A stretch of DNA of 64,000 nucleotides from Sphingobacterium puteale (GTDB lineage: Bacteria > Bacteroidota > Bacteroidia > Sphingobacteriales > Sphingobacteriaceae): positions 123,586-187,585 of the forward strand of contig NZ_RBWS01000015.1 of NCBI RefSeq assembly GCF_003627955.1, written 5' to 3'. Positions 52,574 through 61,117 of the stretch are shown in pieces. Every line of letters begins with the position of its first letter. Positions within the stretch are counted from its first letter, which is position 1. The notes beneath the pieces were generated by a model. It ran no database searches and was not told the origin of the DNA. It saw only the letters and a program-made list of their open reading frames with translations. A program made the translations under genes and the position numbers.

Positions 52574-53116
52574 TTATAAAGCGCTCAGTTTAAAATAACC
52601 ATTTGCAATCACATCTTCTTTCAATCCTGTTTTAGGCACAATCTGAATATGGTATTTTTCCTTATCAGCATCAAGCAACAGGTCTTCTATTTCATAAATA
52701 TCATCGACATCGAGGCCATATTTATCATCAATATGAGCGGTACTATGGTGTTTCCAAAAAACGGTTCGTTTAGCCTTCTCAGTAGCCTTTCCCAAATTCG
52801 GCGCAACAATAAGTTCTTTATAGTGAAATTCATCAAATTCATTCGGTTTATAACCGCCAAGATTGACAAAAAACAACTTCAATTCCGTGTCAGAAATTGC
52901 CGCATCATTTTTTTCCACGACCGCAATTTCATACTCGCCGATTTTATTGACGATCCGATAAGCATCAATATGAATTTTTCCATCGGCATCAGGCCAAAAA
53001 TCTTTAATTGGATCTATAAAATCCTTCAGTTCATTTCCGATTCCGAAAAAAATATCATGTTGTTCCGTACGTCTATTTTTAGGTTTACAACCAATCAAAA
53101 TCATAAATAATTTCAT
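52574..53116 (-). CDS. DUF1543 protein
   Basis: About 180 residues. The ATG at 53116 gives MKLFMILIGCKPKNRRTEQHDIFFGIG, the family opening; a longer frame starts at 53146. The two-part beta-alpha-beta repeat has matching halves (KLFMILIGCKPKN...IEQHDIFFG and KLFFVNLGGYKPNEFDEFHYKEL), typical of DUF1543. Cytoplasmic, no known activity. It is a single gene between the permease terminator and the divergent serine hydrolase. Confidence 0.85.
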   Translation of the reverse strand: MKLFMILIGCKPKNRRTEQHDIFFGIGNELKDFIDPIKDFWPDADGKIHIDAYRIVNKIGEYEIAVVEKNDAAISDTELKLFFVNLGGYKPNEFDEFHYKELIVAPNLGKATEKAKRTVFWKHHSTAHIDDKYGLDVDDIYEIEDLLLDADKEKYHIQIVPKTGLKEDVIANGYFKLSAL

Positions 53117-53266
53117 ATGCAATAGTCTGTCTCTTGAGAATATCAAATATTCAGGTTATTTTCATTCCTGTTTTTGCTTTCGATCGTGGATATTTCATAA
53201 CTTAAGCCCACTGAACAATAAAAATAACGATTATTCATCACATTTAATACACATAACCCCTTGACT

Positions 53267-54139
53267 ATGAGTAAAATTTTATTATCATTTACGTTACTAT
53301 TTCTATCCTTATGCTCTTTCGGGCAAAAACGAAGCACTGATAGAAAACTCGAACAACAAATTAAACAGCTTATTCATGGTTTTCAGGGAGAAGTAGGTGT
53401 CTATGTACATGACCTAAAAAAACACAAGGAAGTTAATATCGGAGCCGACAGCATCTTTCCCACAGCAAGTGTTGTCAAAATCCCGATTTTAGTGGGCGTC
53501 TTTGATAAAATTGAAAAAGGACAGTTGCAATTAGATCAGGAGCTTGTCTACCGCGAGAGCCAAAAATATGGCGGTTCGGGCCTGATGCAATTCTTTAAGG
53601 ACAGCAGCAAGGTTGATCTCAAGACACTTATTGCTCTTATGCTTTCTTATAGTGACAATGTCACGAGTATCTGGAATCAAAAACTTGCAGGTGGTGGAAT
53701 AGCTATCAATACGCTGATGGCCGACCTTCAATTGCGGCATACGCGTGTAAACTCACAAACGGAAGGAAGAAAAACGGACTGGGAAAAATATGGCTGGGGA
53801 CAGACCACACCAAAAGAGATGGCCGACCTCCTTACCCTGATCCGTCAGGGAAAGGTCATCTCGGAAAAATCCTCCGATCGCATGTATCGTTTTCTGGGCA
53901 ATATGTTCTATGATGAAAGAGGGCTTTCCCAGATTCCTTCGACCGTAAAGGCCGCCTCCAAAACGGGATCATTGGATGATGTACGTAATGAAGTAATGTT
54001 GGTCAATGCACCCAAAGGCGATTATGTCTTTAGTATATTCACTAAAAACAATCAGGATCAGAGTTGGGGCAAAACCAATGCAGCAGAAGTGCTGACACGT
54101 AAGCTCTCCAAACTGCTATGGGATTATTACAATAAATAA
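53267..54139 (+). CDS. Beta-lactamase-related serine hydrolase (class A fold)
   Basis: A 290-residue exported protein (signal about 1-20, FGQ site). It shows the active-site motifs of the class A fold: SVVKIPI for S-x-x-K, YSDN for the SDN loop, and KTGSLDD for KTG. The omega loop that holds the catalytic Glu and Asn of true lactamases (ExxLN) reads TEGRKTDWEKYGW here, with a Glu but no matching Asn. So it may be a penicillin-binding hydrolase or esterase of low lactamase power rather than an antibiotic-resistance enzyme. An ATG at 53267 is preferred to a TTG at 53261. Confidence 0.85.
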   Translation: MSKILLSFTLLFLSLCSFGQKRSTDRKLEQQIKQLIHGFQGEVGVYVHDLKKHKEVNIGADSIFPTASVVKIPILVGVFDKIEKGQLQLDQELVYRESQKYGGSGLMQFFKDSSKVDLKTLIALMLSYSDNVTSIWNQKLAGGGIAINTLMADLQLRHTRVNSQTEGRKTDWEKYGWGQTTPKEMADLLTLIRQGKVISEKSSDRMYRFLGNMFYDERGLSQIPSTVKAASKTGSLDDVRNEVMLVNAPKGDYVFSIFTKNNQDQSWGKTNAAEVLTRKLSKLLWDYYNK

Positions 54140-54401
54140 ATTAAACCAAGTGGAGCGATAGCCGAACCACAAACAGATTACAAGGATAATAATAGGGCCA
54201 GTCATCGTATTGAATACTTTAAATTTTAAATACGTTGGATTATACCATGATGACATGGGCGCTGCCGGTCTATTCTTGAGCCTAGTATAAGTTGTAAAAA
54301 AATAGGAAACGTTTCTGTTCCCTACTTTTTTAACTTAATCCCGCACTACGTGGATTGGTTTTCAACTATACATTTTTTGGGCTTTGCCGCTCAGGTCGGT
54401 A

Positions 54402-54923
54402 CTACTTTTTAAAAGCGTCTTTCACATCTTTAGCAGCTTCTTTTGTGCCAGAAGCAACATCTTTAGCTACCTTTTTAGTACCATCAGCAACATCACCGGC
54501 GACTTTTTTAGTACCATCCGCGACATCTTTTGCCACATCTTTGGTTTTATCGGCGGCTGTATTCGCAGCGTCTACCGTAGCATCTTTTGCGTCTTTCAAC
54601 CCTTCCTTCACATCCTGCCCCGCGTCACGTAAAGCTGTTTTGGTTTTTTCCCAAGCTGTATTAGCCTCTTCCGAAGCAGCACGTGCTTTTTCTTCAGCAG
54701 CTTTATCACCTTTGGCAATCGCTTCATCTAAAGCCTTTTTTGCTTCCTCAGCTTTCAAACGCGCGCTTTCTTCGGCGTTCTTTAAGTCTGCAATCGCTGC
54801 ATCTACATGCTCGCCTACTGTTTGTGCAGTATCAGTCGAATCTGACGCTTTTTTCTCTGAATTGTTACAAGAAGACATTACCAATGCTCCTGCTACTACC
54901 GCTAAAAGTGCAATTTTTTTCAT
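54402..54923 (-). CDS. LEA-like, Ala/Lys-rich lipoprotein with 11-residue repeats
   Basis: A 173-residue lipoprotein (signal MKKIALLAVVAGALVMSSC, lipid Cys at 19). The rest is low-complexity helix: Ala, Lys, Asp and Glu, with repeats of about 11 residues such as DVADGTKKVAG and DVADGTKKVAK, then DVASGTKEAAK. This is the look of group-3 LEA and related stress proteins. Known members help cells survive drying or envelope stress, but the role of bacterial lipoprotein forms is unclear. The opposite strand also has a long open frame (54355-54942), an artefact of the codon bias. Confidence 0.8.
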   Translation of the reverse strand: MKKIALLAVVAGALVMSSCNNSEKKASDSTDTAQTVGEHVDAAIADLKNAEESARLKAEEAKKALDEAIAKGDKAAEEKARAASEEANTAWEKTKTALRDAGQDVKEGLKDAKDATVDAANTAADKTKDVAKDVADGTKKVAGDVADGTKKVAKDVASGTKEAAKDVKDAFKK

Positions 54924-55074
54924 TAGAATATTTGTTTTTTAATGGCAAGAAGTCATCAGGAGGTTATATTCATCTATTTATGAGTCATAACAACCACATG
55001 ATATCTCCATGTAAGTTTGTAATTATATGATTAATTAGTCTTTAATTTACAACTTCTATGCCAAATAGACAAAC

Positions 55075-55962
55075 TTACTGTTTCGGATAAATTGTTCCCT
55101 TGGCAGCTTCCAATGTATTTTTCAATAATCCAACAATTGTCATCAGCCCTACACCACCCGGAACCGGAGTGATCCAAGAAGCTTTAGGGGCAACATGCTC
55201 AAAGTCCACGTCACCATATAATTTAAATCCAGACTTTGTTTCAGTGGATGTTTCTCTATTTATACCCACGTCAATCACTACAGCTCCCTCTTTAACCATA
55301 TCCGCAGTAACGAAATTCTTTCTACCGATCGCTGCCACGACGATATCCCCGCGCAATACTTCGGTCTTAAGATCTTTAGTACGGCTATGCGTTAAGGTCA
55401 CAGTACAGTTTCCGGGGTTGGCATTACGTGCCAGTAAAATACTCATGGGAGAACCAACGATATTACTTCTACCAACGACTACGGCATGTTTACCTGCAGT
55501 CTCGATCTTGTAGTAATCCAACATCAACATAATACCATAGGGTGTCGCTGGGATAAAACACGGAAGATTGCGTTGCATACGACCCAAATTGATCGGGTGA
55601 AATCCATCCACATCCTTGCGATAATCAATGGCTTCGGTAATTTTGTCCGGGTCAATATGTTTTGGTAAAGGCAATTGAACGATCAGACCATCGATGGAAT
55701 CATCTTTATTGATTTCTTTGACCTTAGCGATCAATTCCTCTTCAGAGATCGTCTCATCATAACGGATGTTTGTCGACTCAAAGCCTACCAATTGACAATT
55801 ACGCATTTTGCTCGCCACATAAGTCTCGCTACCACCGTCGTTACCAACCAGGATAGCTACCAAATGTGGTTTCCGACCCGTTTGAGTTGTAAATTCAGCT
55901 GCATCTAACGCAATCTGCTCTTTAATTTTTTCGGAAACTAGTTTACCATCTAATAGATTCAT
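55075..55962 (-). CDS. folD: Methylenetetrahydrofolate dehydrogenase/cyclohydrolase
   Basis: A 295-residue bifunctional enzyme of one-carbon metabolism. The folate site is in ETYVASKMRNCQLVGFES (with the catalytic Lys), DGLIVQLPLPKHID, and the DVDGFHP Asp. The NADP site is GRSNIVGSPMSILL. End PVPGGVGLMTI is the family motif. The length is normal. It follows lepA at a 69-base gap with a hairpin between, so the two may have separate ends. Confidence 0.96.
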   Translation of the reverse strand: MNLLDGKLVSEKIKEQIALDAAEFTTQTGRKPHLVAILVGNDGGSETYVASKMRNCQLVGFESTNIRYDETISEEELIAKVKEINKDDSIDGLIVQLPLPKHIDPDKITEAIDYRKDVDGFHPINLGRMQRNLPCFIPATPYGIMLMLDYYKIETAGKHAVVVGRSNIVGSPMSILLARNANPGNCTVTLTHSRTKDLKTEVLRGDIVVAAIGRKNFVTADMVKEGAVVIDVGINRETSTETKSGFKLYGDVDFEHVAPKASWITPVPGGVGLMTIVGLLKNTLEAAKGTIYPKQ

Positions 55963-55986
55963 GTTTAGGAGATTTGATTGTATTTA

Positions 55987-56008
55987 AAAGGAGCCCAAGA
56001 GCTCCTTT
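55987..56008. terminator. Hairpin between lepA and folD
   Basis: AAAGGAGC pairs with GCTCCTTT around CCAAGA. On the minus strand the T run is short (CTTTTAAATA), so it may be a partial terminator. Confidence 0.65.
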
Positions 56009-56031
56009 ATTTTGTATAATTTAAAATCTTA

Positions 56032-57822
56032 TTAATCCAATTTCAATACCGCCATAAATGCTGATTGCGGAATTTCTACGTTCCCAACCTGACGCATGCG
56101 TTTTTTACCTTTTTTCTGCTTTTCCAACAATTTACGTTTTCGCGAGATATCACCACCGTAACATTTTGCCGTCACATCCTTACGTAAGGCAGAAATCGTC
56201 TCCCGGGCGATAATTTTTGCACCAATAGAAGCTTGGATGCGGATCTCAAACTGTTGACGCGGAAGAAGTTCCTTCAGTTTCTCACAGATTTTCTTACCGA
56301 AATCGTAGGCATTGCTTCGGTGGATCAAAGAAGACAGGGCGTCCACCGGCTCATCATTCAATCGGATATCCAGTTTAACCAGATCCGAAGTACGGTAACC
56401 GATCTGGTGATAGTCAAATGAAGCATACCCTTTGGAAATTGTTTTCAACTTGTCATAGAAATCAAATACGATCTCACCCATTGGCATTTCAAAGACCAAT
56501 TCTACACGATCCGAAGTCAGGTAATGCTGATTCATAATCGTACCACGTTTTTGAATACACAGTGACATGATCGGTCCTACAAAATCCGATTTAGTAATGA
56601 TATTCGCTTTGATATAAGGTTCTTCAATCGAATCCAATTTACTTGGATCAGGTAAATCCGAAGGGTTGTGTACGATCACCTCTTCCTTATCCTTCGTCAT
56701 ATACGCTTTATAGGACACGTTGGGAACCGTAGTGATTACCGTCATGTCAAACTCTCTTTCCAGACGTTCCTGAATAATTTCCATGTGAAGCATTCCTAAG
56801 AAACCACAACGGAAACCAAAACCTAAGGCCGCTGAAGACTCCGGTTCAAAGACCAGAGAAGCGTCGTTCAACTGCAGGCGGTGCATTGATTCACGTAGTT
56901 CCTCGTAGTCTTCTGTATCTACAGGGTAGATACCGGCAAAGACCATTGGTTTCACTTCCTCAAATCCTTGGATTGCCTCAGCACAAGGACGATCTTTATG
57001 TGTAATGGTATCCCCTACTTTCACTTCACGTGCCTCCTTGATACCGGAGATAATATAGCCTACGTCCCCTGTTTTAATAACCTCTTTTGGCACTTGGTTA
57101 AGCTTCAAAGTACCGATCTCATCAGCAAAATATTCTTTACCCGTAGCTACGAATTTCACTCTGTCCCCTTTACGGATCTCGCCGTTTTCAACTTTGAAAT
57201 AAGCCATGATCCCACGAAAAGAGTTAAACACCGAGTCAAAAATCAATGCTTGCAACGGTGCGTCAGCCTCCCCCACAGGATGTGGTATACGTTCAACAAT
57301 GGCTTCCAGGATATCTGGGACCCCAAGACCTGTCTTTCCGGAAGCAGGAATAATTGCCTCACGTTCACCACCGATTAGATCCACAATTTGATCTTTCACC
57401 TCTTCGGGCATCGCACCCGGAAGATCCATCTTGTTTAAAATCGGGATGATTTCGAGGTCATGCTCTAAAGCCAAATATAAATTTGAAATTGTTTGTGCCT
57501 GAATACCCTGTGAGGCATCCACAATCAATAAAGCCCCTTCACAGGCAGCAATAGAACGGGATACTTCATAAGAAAAATCAACGTGTCCGGGAGTATCAAT
57601 CAGGTTCAAAATATATTCTTGACCATCTTTTTTATAATTCATTTGGATGGCGTGACTCTTGATCGTAATACCACGTTCACGTTCCAAATCCATATTATCA
57701 AGTAATTGTGCCTGTGCTTCGCGCTGACTAATGGTATTGGTATACTCTAAAAGGCGATCTGCCAAAGTACTTTTGCCATGGTCGATATGCGCAATAATAC
57801 AGAAATTACGAATGTGCTTCAT
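56032..57822 (-). CDS. lepA: Elongation factor 4
   Basis: A 596-residue translation GTPase. G1 is AHIDHGKSTLADRLLEY, G3 DTPGHVDF, G4 NKMD, and the C-terminal LepA region (SIGAKIIARETISALRKDVTAKCYGGDISRKRKLLEKQKKGKKRM) is present. EF-4 acts on stalled ribosomes in stress. A TATCTTTG element reads on the minus strand at 57853-57860, 30 bases from the ATG, as a -7 promoter box. The length is the family norm. Confidence 0.97.
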   Translation of the reverse strand: MKHIRNFCIIAHIDHGKSTLADRLLEYTNTISQREAQAQLLDNMDLERERGITIKSHAIQMNYKKDGQEYILNLIDTPGHVDFSYEVSRSIAACEGALLIVDASQGIQAQTISNLYLALEHDLEIIPILNKMDLPGAMPEEVKDQIVDLIGGEREAIIPASGKTGLGVPDILEAIVERIPHPVGEADAPLQALIFDSVFNSFRGIMAYFKVENGEIRKGDRVKFVATGKEYFADEIGTLKLNQVPKEVIKTGDVGYIISGIKEAREVKVGDTITHKDRPCAEAIQGFEEVKPMVFAGIYPVDTEDYEELRESMHRLQLNDASLVFEPESSAALGFGFRCGFLGMLHMEIIQERLEREFDMTVITTVPNVSYKAYMTKDKEEVIVHNPSDLPDPSKLDSIEEPYIKANIITKSDFVGPIMSLCIQKRGTIMNQHYLTSDRVELVFEMPMGEIVFDFYDKLKTISKGYASFDYHQIGYRTSDLVKLDIRLNDEPVDALSSLIHRSNAYDFGKKICEKLKELLPRQQFEIRIQASIGAKIIARETISALRKDVTAKCYGGDISRKRKLLEKQKKGKKRMRQVGNVEIPQSAFMAVLKLD

Positions 57823-57963
57823 ATAGGATTTTTAAACTCTTTTGCTAAAGGGCAAAGATACCTTTTTTTATACATATTTATAGAATCAAGTATATTTTTC
57901 ATCAGTTGACTTTAGTCTGATGAAGAGTTTTGCTATATACATGAGACACAAGCAAAAAGCATT

Positions 57964-58959
57964 TTATTTTTGATCCGCTACGGCATAGGAAAAATGTTTC
58001 TGGTTGCGTGTCACCTTATCCATATCCCATGCGATCTTACCTTTAAACTGTTCTGAACGTATCGGGCAGTCCGCGACCTGACAGTACCGGCAGCATTGCG
58101 GGAGACAGGGATCGGCATGGACAAAAAACTCCGTACGCACGGACATTTCTTTATTGACAATCTTATCAACAGCCGAAATCTCATCATGAACTTTTACCAG
58201 GTCAAGGTAGTTTGGCAAAGTGAGGTGACAGTCGACATGCAGTTCATTGCCATAGCGCTGCACCCGAAGATTATGCACGTCAATCCACTCATCCTTACGA
58301 TTACGTTCCAAAATCGCTACCACATCCTGCACAAGTTCGGTATCTGATTCATCCATCAGGCCACCGATAGACTGCCGAAGTAATTTATAGCCATTTAACA
58401 AGATAAAGAGCCCCAATATAATAGAGATTACCACATCGATCCATTGGAATCCCGTTAGTTTCATCAGGATTAAACCCAATATCAATCCAATTGTACTGTA
58501 AGCATCCACCTGCAGGTGTTTGCCGTCGGCAATTAGGGTAATGGACCCAAGGGCGCGTCCCCTTTTCATGATATAAAATCCCACAGCAAAATTGATCAGC
58601 GAGGTGATTCCGATCAAGTAGATCCCCTGTATGAGATGAGTTATCTCTGCCGGAAAAAAGATATTATAACAGGCTTTGGCTAAAATAATCGCTCCAGCTA
58701 TAAAAATCAGTCCCCCCTCAAGGAAAACAGAAAAGAACTCAACTTTACCGTGTCCATAGGGGTGATTTTCATCTTTAGGCTGTGCCGCAAGATAAATACT
58801 ATAGAAAGCGAAACCAGACGCGATCACATTGACGATGCTTTCGGCGGCATCTGTAAAGATGGCACTGGAATCTGTCAAAAAATAAGCTACGAACTTAATG
58901 AGCATTAAGCCTAATCCTGTAAACAGCGATAATAAAACCAATCTTGTTTGTTTCGACAT
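57964..58959 (-). CDS. Cation diffusion facilitator transporter with Cys-rich C-terminal tail
   Basis: A 331-residue metal exporter. The ATG at 58959 (MSKQTRLVLLSLFTG) is preferred; an upstream start adds 7 residues. The metal sites are DAAESIVNVIASG in helix 2 and the HPYGHGK loop, with DAYSTIGLILGLILMK in helix 5. The cytoplasmic domain ends in FFVHADPCLPQCCRYCQVADC, giving five Cys in a tight cluster. CDF proteins export Zn, Co, Fe or Mn in exchange for protons; the tail may sense or deliver metal, or be a zinc knuckle. No metal is assigned. Single gene, divergent from the aminotransferase. Confidence 0.9.
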   Translation of the reverse strand: MSKQTRLVLLSLFTGLGLMLIKFVAYFLTDSSAIFTDAAESIVNVIASGFAFYSIYLAAQPKDENHPYGHGKVEFFSVFLEGGLIFIAGAIILAKACYNIFFPAEITHLIQGIYLIGITSLINFAVGFYIMKRGRALGSITLIADGKHLQVDAYSTIGLILGLILMKLTGFQWIDVVISIILGLFILLNGYKLLRQSIGGLMDESDTELVQDVVAILERNRKDEWIDVHNLRVQRYGNELHVDCHLTLPNYLDLVKVHDEISAVDKIVNKEMSVRTEFFVHADPCLPQCCRYCQVADCPIRSEQFKGKIAWDMDKVTRNQKHFSYAVADQK

Positions 58960-59157
58960 GACCTGTATTTTGTAGGGCAAAGGTAAATATATAACGCCAA
59001 ATCAACTCGATTAGTTTTGCACATCAATAGCACAGCGATGTCAATTATTAGCGGGCTAAATCGCATCAATCGCTTTTTGTTAGCAAAGCCCCAACAAAAA
59101 CAACCTTTTTCTTTGTAAATTTTCAAAAATAAAGACCATTATTTGCAACGTATATAA

Positions 59158-59165
59158 TATCTTTG
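59158..59165 (+). promoter_or_regulatory. -7 promoter element of the aspartate aminotransferase gene, near-leaderless
   Basis: TATCTTTG is an exact TAnnTTTG match, 7 bases before the ATG at 59173, so transcription would start close to or at the start codon. Confidence 0.5.
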
Positions 59166-59172
59166 TCTTACC

Positions 59173-60378
59173 ATGAGCACATCATCATACTTATCAGACA
59201 GGATAAATAATTTGTCCGAATCGGCTACACTTAAAATGACCAAGTTGGGCCGCGAATTAGCAGCAAAAGGCGTTAATGTAATCAGCCTTAGCGTAGGTGA
59301 ACCTGATTTTAACACTCCTGAACATGTAAAAGATGCAGCAAAAAAGGCCTTGGATGAAAACTGGACACGTTATTCGCCAGTACCAGGATACCCTGAATTG
59401 CGTCAGGCGATTGTAAATAAGCTAAAAACAGAGAATAATCTGGATTATGATATTTCGCAGATCGTTGTTTCAACAGGTGCAAAACAATCCCTGTCTAATG
59501 TGATCCTAACGTTGATCAATCCAGGTGACGAGGTAATCATACCAACACCATACTGGGTATCCTACTCGGAGATGGTTATTTTAGCAGAGGGAAAATCAGT
59601 CTTTATCAATACAGAAATCGACAATAACTTTAAGATTACGCCAGAGCAATTGGAAGCGGCCATTACGCCAAAAACCAAACTGTTCATGTTCTCTTCACCA
59701 AACAATCCAACTGGAACAGTTTATAGTAAAGATGAATTAGCGGCATTAGCGAAAGTTTTTGAAAAATATCCACAGATATTTATTTTATCTGATGAGATCT
59801 ATGAGCACATTAACTTTGTGGACAAACACGAATCTATCGCACAGTTTGACAGCATCAAAGATCGCGTTATTATCATCAATGGTTTTTCAAAAGCCTTTGC
59901 CATGACAGGCTGGCGTTTGGGTTATATTGCGGCAAACAAAACAATTGCTGCGGCAAATGATAAATTACAAGGCCAGACAACCTCAGGGACTTGTTCTATT
60001 TCACAACGTGCCGGTATCGTCGCTTACGAGCAAGGATTAGCGTCAGTCAATAAAATGAAAGAAGCTTTTGCGCGCCGTCGTCAATTGGTTTACGATCTAT
60101 TGAGCGATATCCCGGGAGTACGTACCAATCTTCCAGAAGGCGCATTCTACTTCTTCCCGGAAATTTCTTCCTTCTTTGGTAAGAAAGATCAGGATGGTAA
60201 TATCATCAAAAACTCGTCTGATCTAGCTTTATATCTACTGAATGTTGGCCATGTCGCTACTGTAGGCGGTGATTCATTTGGTAATGACAACTACATCCGC
60301 TTATCGTATGCTGCTTCTGACGAAAGTCTGATCGAAGCATTAAAGCGCATCAAAGTAGCATTAGGCAAATTAGCATAA
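59173..60378 (+). CDS. Aspartate aminotransferase-type PLP enzyme (class I)
   Basis: A 401-residue fold-type I aminotransferase. The PLP Lys is in NGFSKAFAMTGWRLGYI, the ring Asp is in ILSDEIYEHINF, and the N-terminal loop LSVGEPDFNTPEHV and SSPNNPTGT stretch are the usual substrate parts. It matches the Bacillus-type aspartate aminotransferase group (Ib), which may also accept aromatic or prephenate substrates. It moves amino groups between aspartate and 2-oxoglutarate. Its terminator follows at 60401. Single gene. Confidence 0.92.
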   Translation: MSTSSYLSDRINNLSESATLKMTKLGRELAAKGVNVISLSVGEPDFNTPEHVKDAAKKALDENWTRYSPVPGYPELRQAIVNKLKTENNLDYDISQIVVSTGAKQSLSNVILTLINPGDEVIIPTPYWVSYSEMVILAEGKSVFINTEIDNNFKITPEQLEAAITPKTKLFMFSSPNNPTGTVYSKDELAALAKVFEKYPQIFILSDEIYEHINFVDKHESIAQFDSIKDRVIIINGFSKAFAMTGWRLGYIAANKTIAAANDKLQGQTTSGTCSISQRAGIVAYEQGLASVNKMKEAFARRRQLVYDLLSDIPGVRTNLPEGAFYFFPEISSFFGKKDQDGNIIKNSSDLALYLLNVGHVATVGGDSFGNDNYIRLSYAASDESLIEALKRIKVALGKLA

Positions 60379-60400
60379 TCAGTATATATTATAAAAAATG

Positions 60401-60432
60401 GGCTGTTCAATCAAATTGGACAGCCTTTTTTT
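60401..60432 (+). terminator. Terminator after the aspartate aminotransferase
   Basis: GGCTGTTCAA pairs with TTGGACAGCC (one G-T), a 5-base loop and seven T. Confidence 0.9.
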
Positions 60433-60494
60433 ATCAATCTCAGTCTTATCAATCCCACTGTATTCCCTATAGCGGTATAATCCAATACATTCTC

Positions 60495-61022
60495 TCATTT
60501 AATCTGCTCCATCACTTCAATAAATTTTCTTCCTTTGTTCTTCGGGTCAAAAAGCATTTTTTCTACCTTATCCAGTTCAAGAGCCTCTAAATGCCCAGGC
60601 AGCAGACTCTCTTTCATCAATCTAAGTAATTGCGCCCAGTCGGCACGGTTAATGCTGTGCTGGATCAATTGCATCATCTGCACGGCATTACGGTATTCTT
60701 TTCCTGCTTTCAGTTCTACGACCATATCCATCCAGTCACCGTAAGTGAAAACTCTGTTTTTTTCCCGTTGCAGTTGCAATGCTTTCATCTTGACCATGTC
60801 ATAGCCCAGCAGCGTTTCCGTTACAGAATCGATATTCATGCAAGCAGCGATTTTCACATAATCTTTTGGAAATTCCAAACGCGCATCGTCATCCAGGAGC
60901 TTACAGAACGCGGGTACCTCCTTTTTTAGAGAATCACAGTTCTGTTGTGCCTGCAGCTCTGTTATCATCATCATGACCAGTGCGATTGTTAATATCAAGA
61001 GATAAATAGATTTCAGTTTCAT
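60495..61022 (-). CDS. Secreted helical protein of unknown function
   Basis: A 175-residue exported protein. The ATG at 61022 (MKLKSIYLLILTIALVMMMI, cut near LQAQQ) is preferred; a longer frame from 61064 adds 14 residues. The mature part is mainly helix with four Cys (QNCDSLK, PAFCKLL, AACMNI) that could form disulfides. I do not recognise it. It stands alone between a terminator and the divergent M3 peptidase. Confidence 0.65.
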   Translation of the reverse strand: MKLKSIYLLILTIALVMMMITELQAQQNCDSLKKEVPAFCKLLDDDARLEFPKDYVKIAACMNIDSVTETLLGYDMVKMKALQLQREKNRVFTYGDWMDMVVELKAGKEYRNAVQMMQLIQHSINRADWAQLLRLMKESLLPGHLEALELDKVEKMLFDPKNKGRKFIEVMEQIK

Positions 61023-61117
61023 GTTCCGAATATACCCATTTCCCAGAAATATCATTCCCAGCACATAATTTACATTGATTTTAGCGCTTCATATAAATAT
61101 TTATTACATTTACCTTT

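Noticed and set aside
53261..53266. TTG start for the serine hydrolase
   Set aside because: The ATG 6 bases later gives an equally good signal peptide.
54355..54942. 195-residue plus-strand frame opposite the LEA-like lipoprotein
   Set aside because: Its Ala/Ser/Phe-rich sequence is the mirror of the Ala/Lys repeats; the minus-strand gene has a proper lipoprotein signal.
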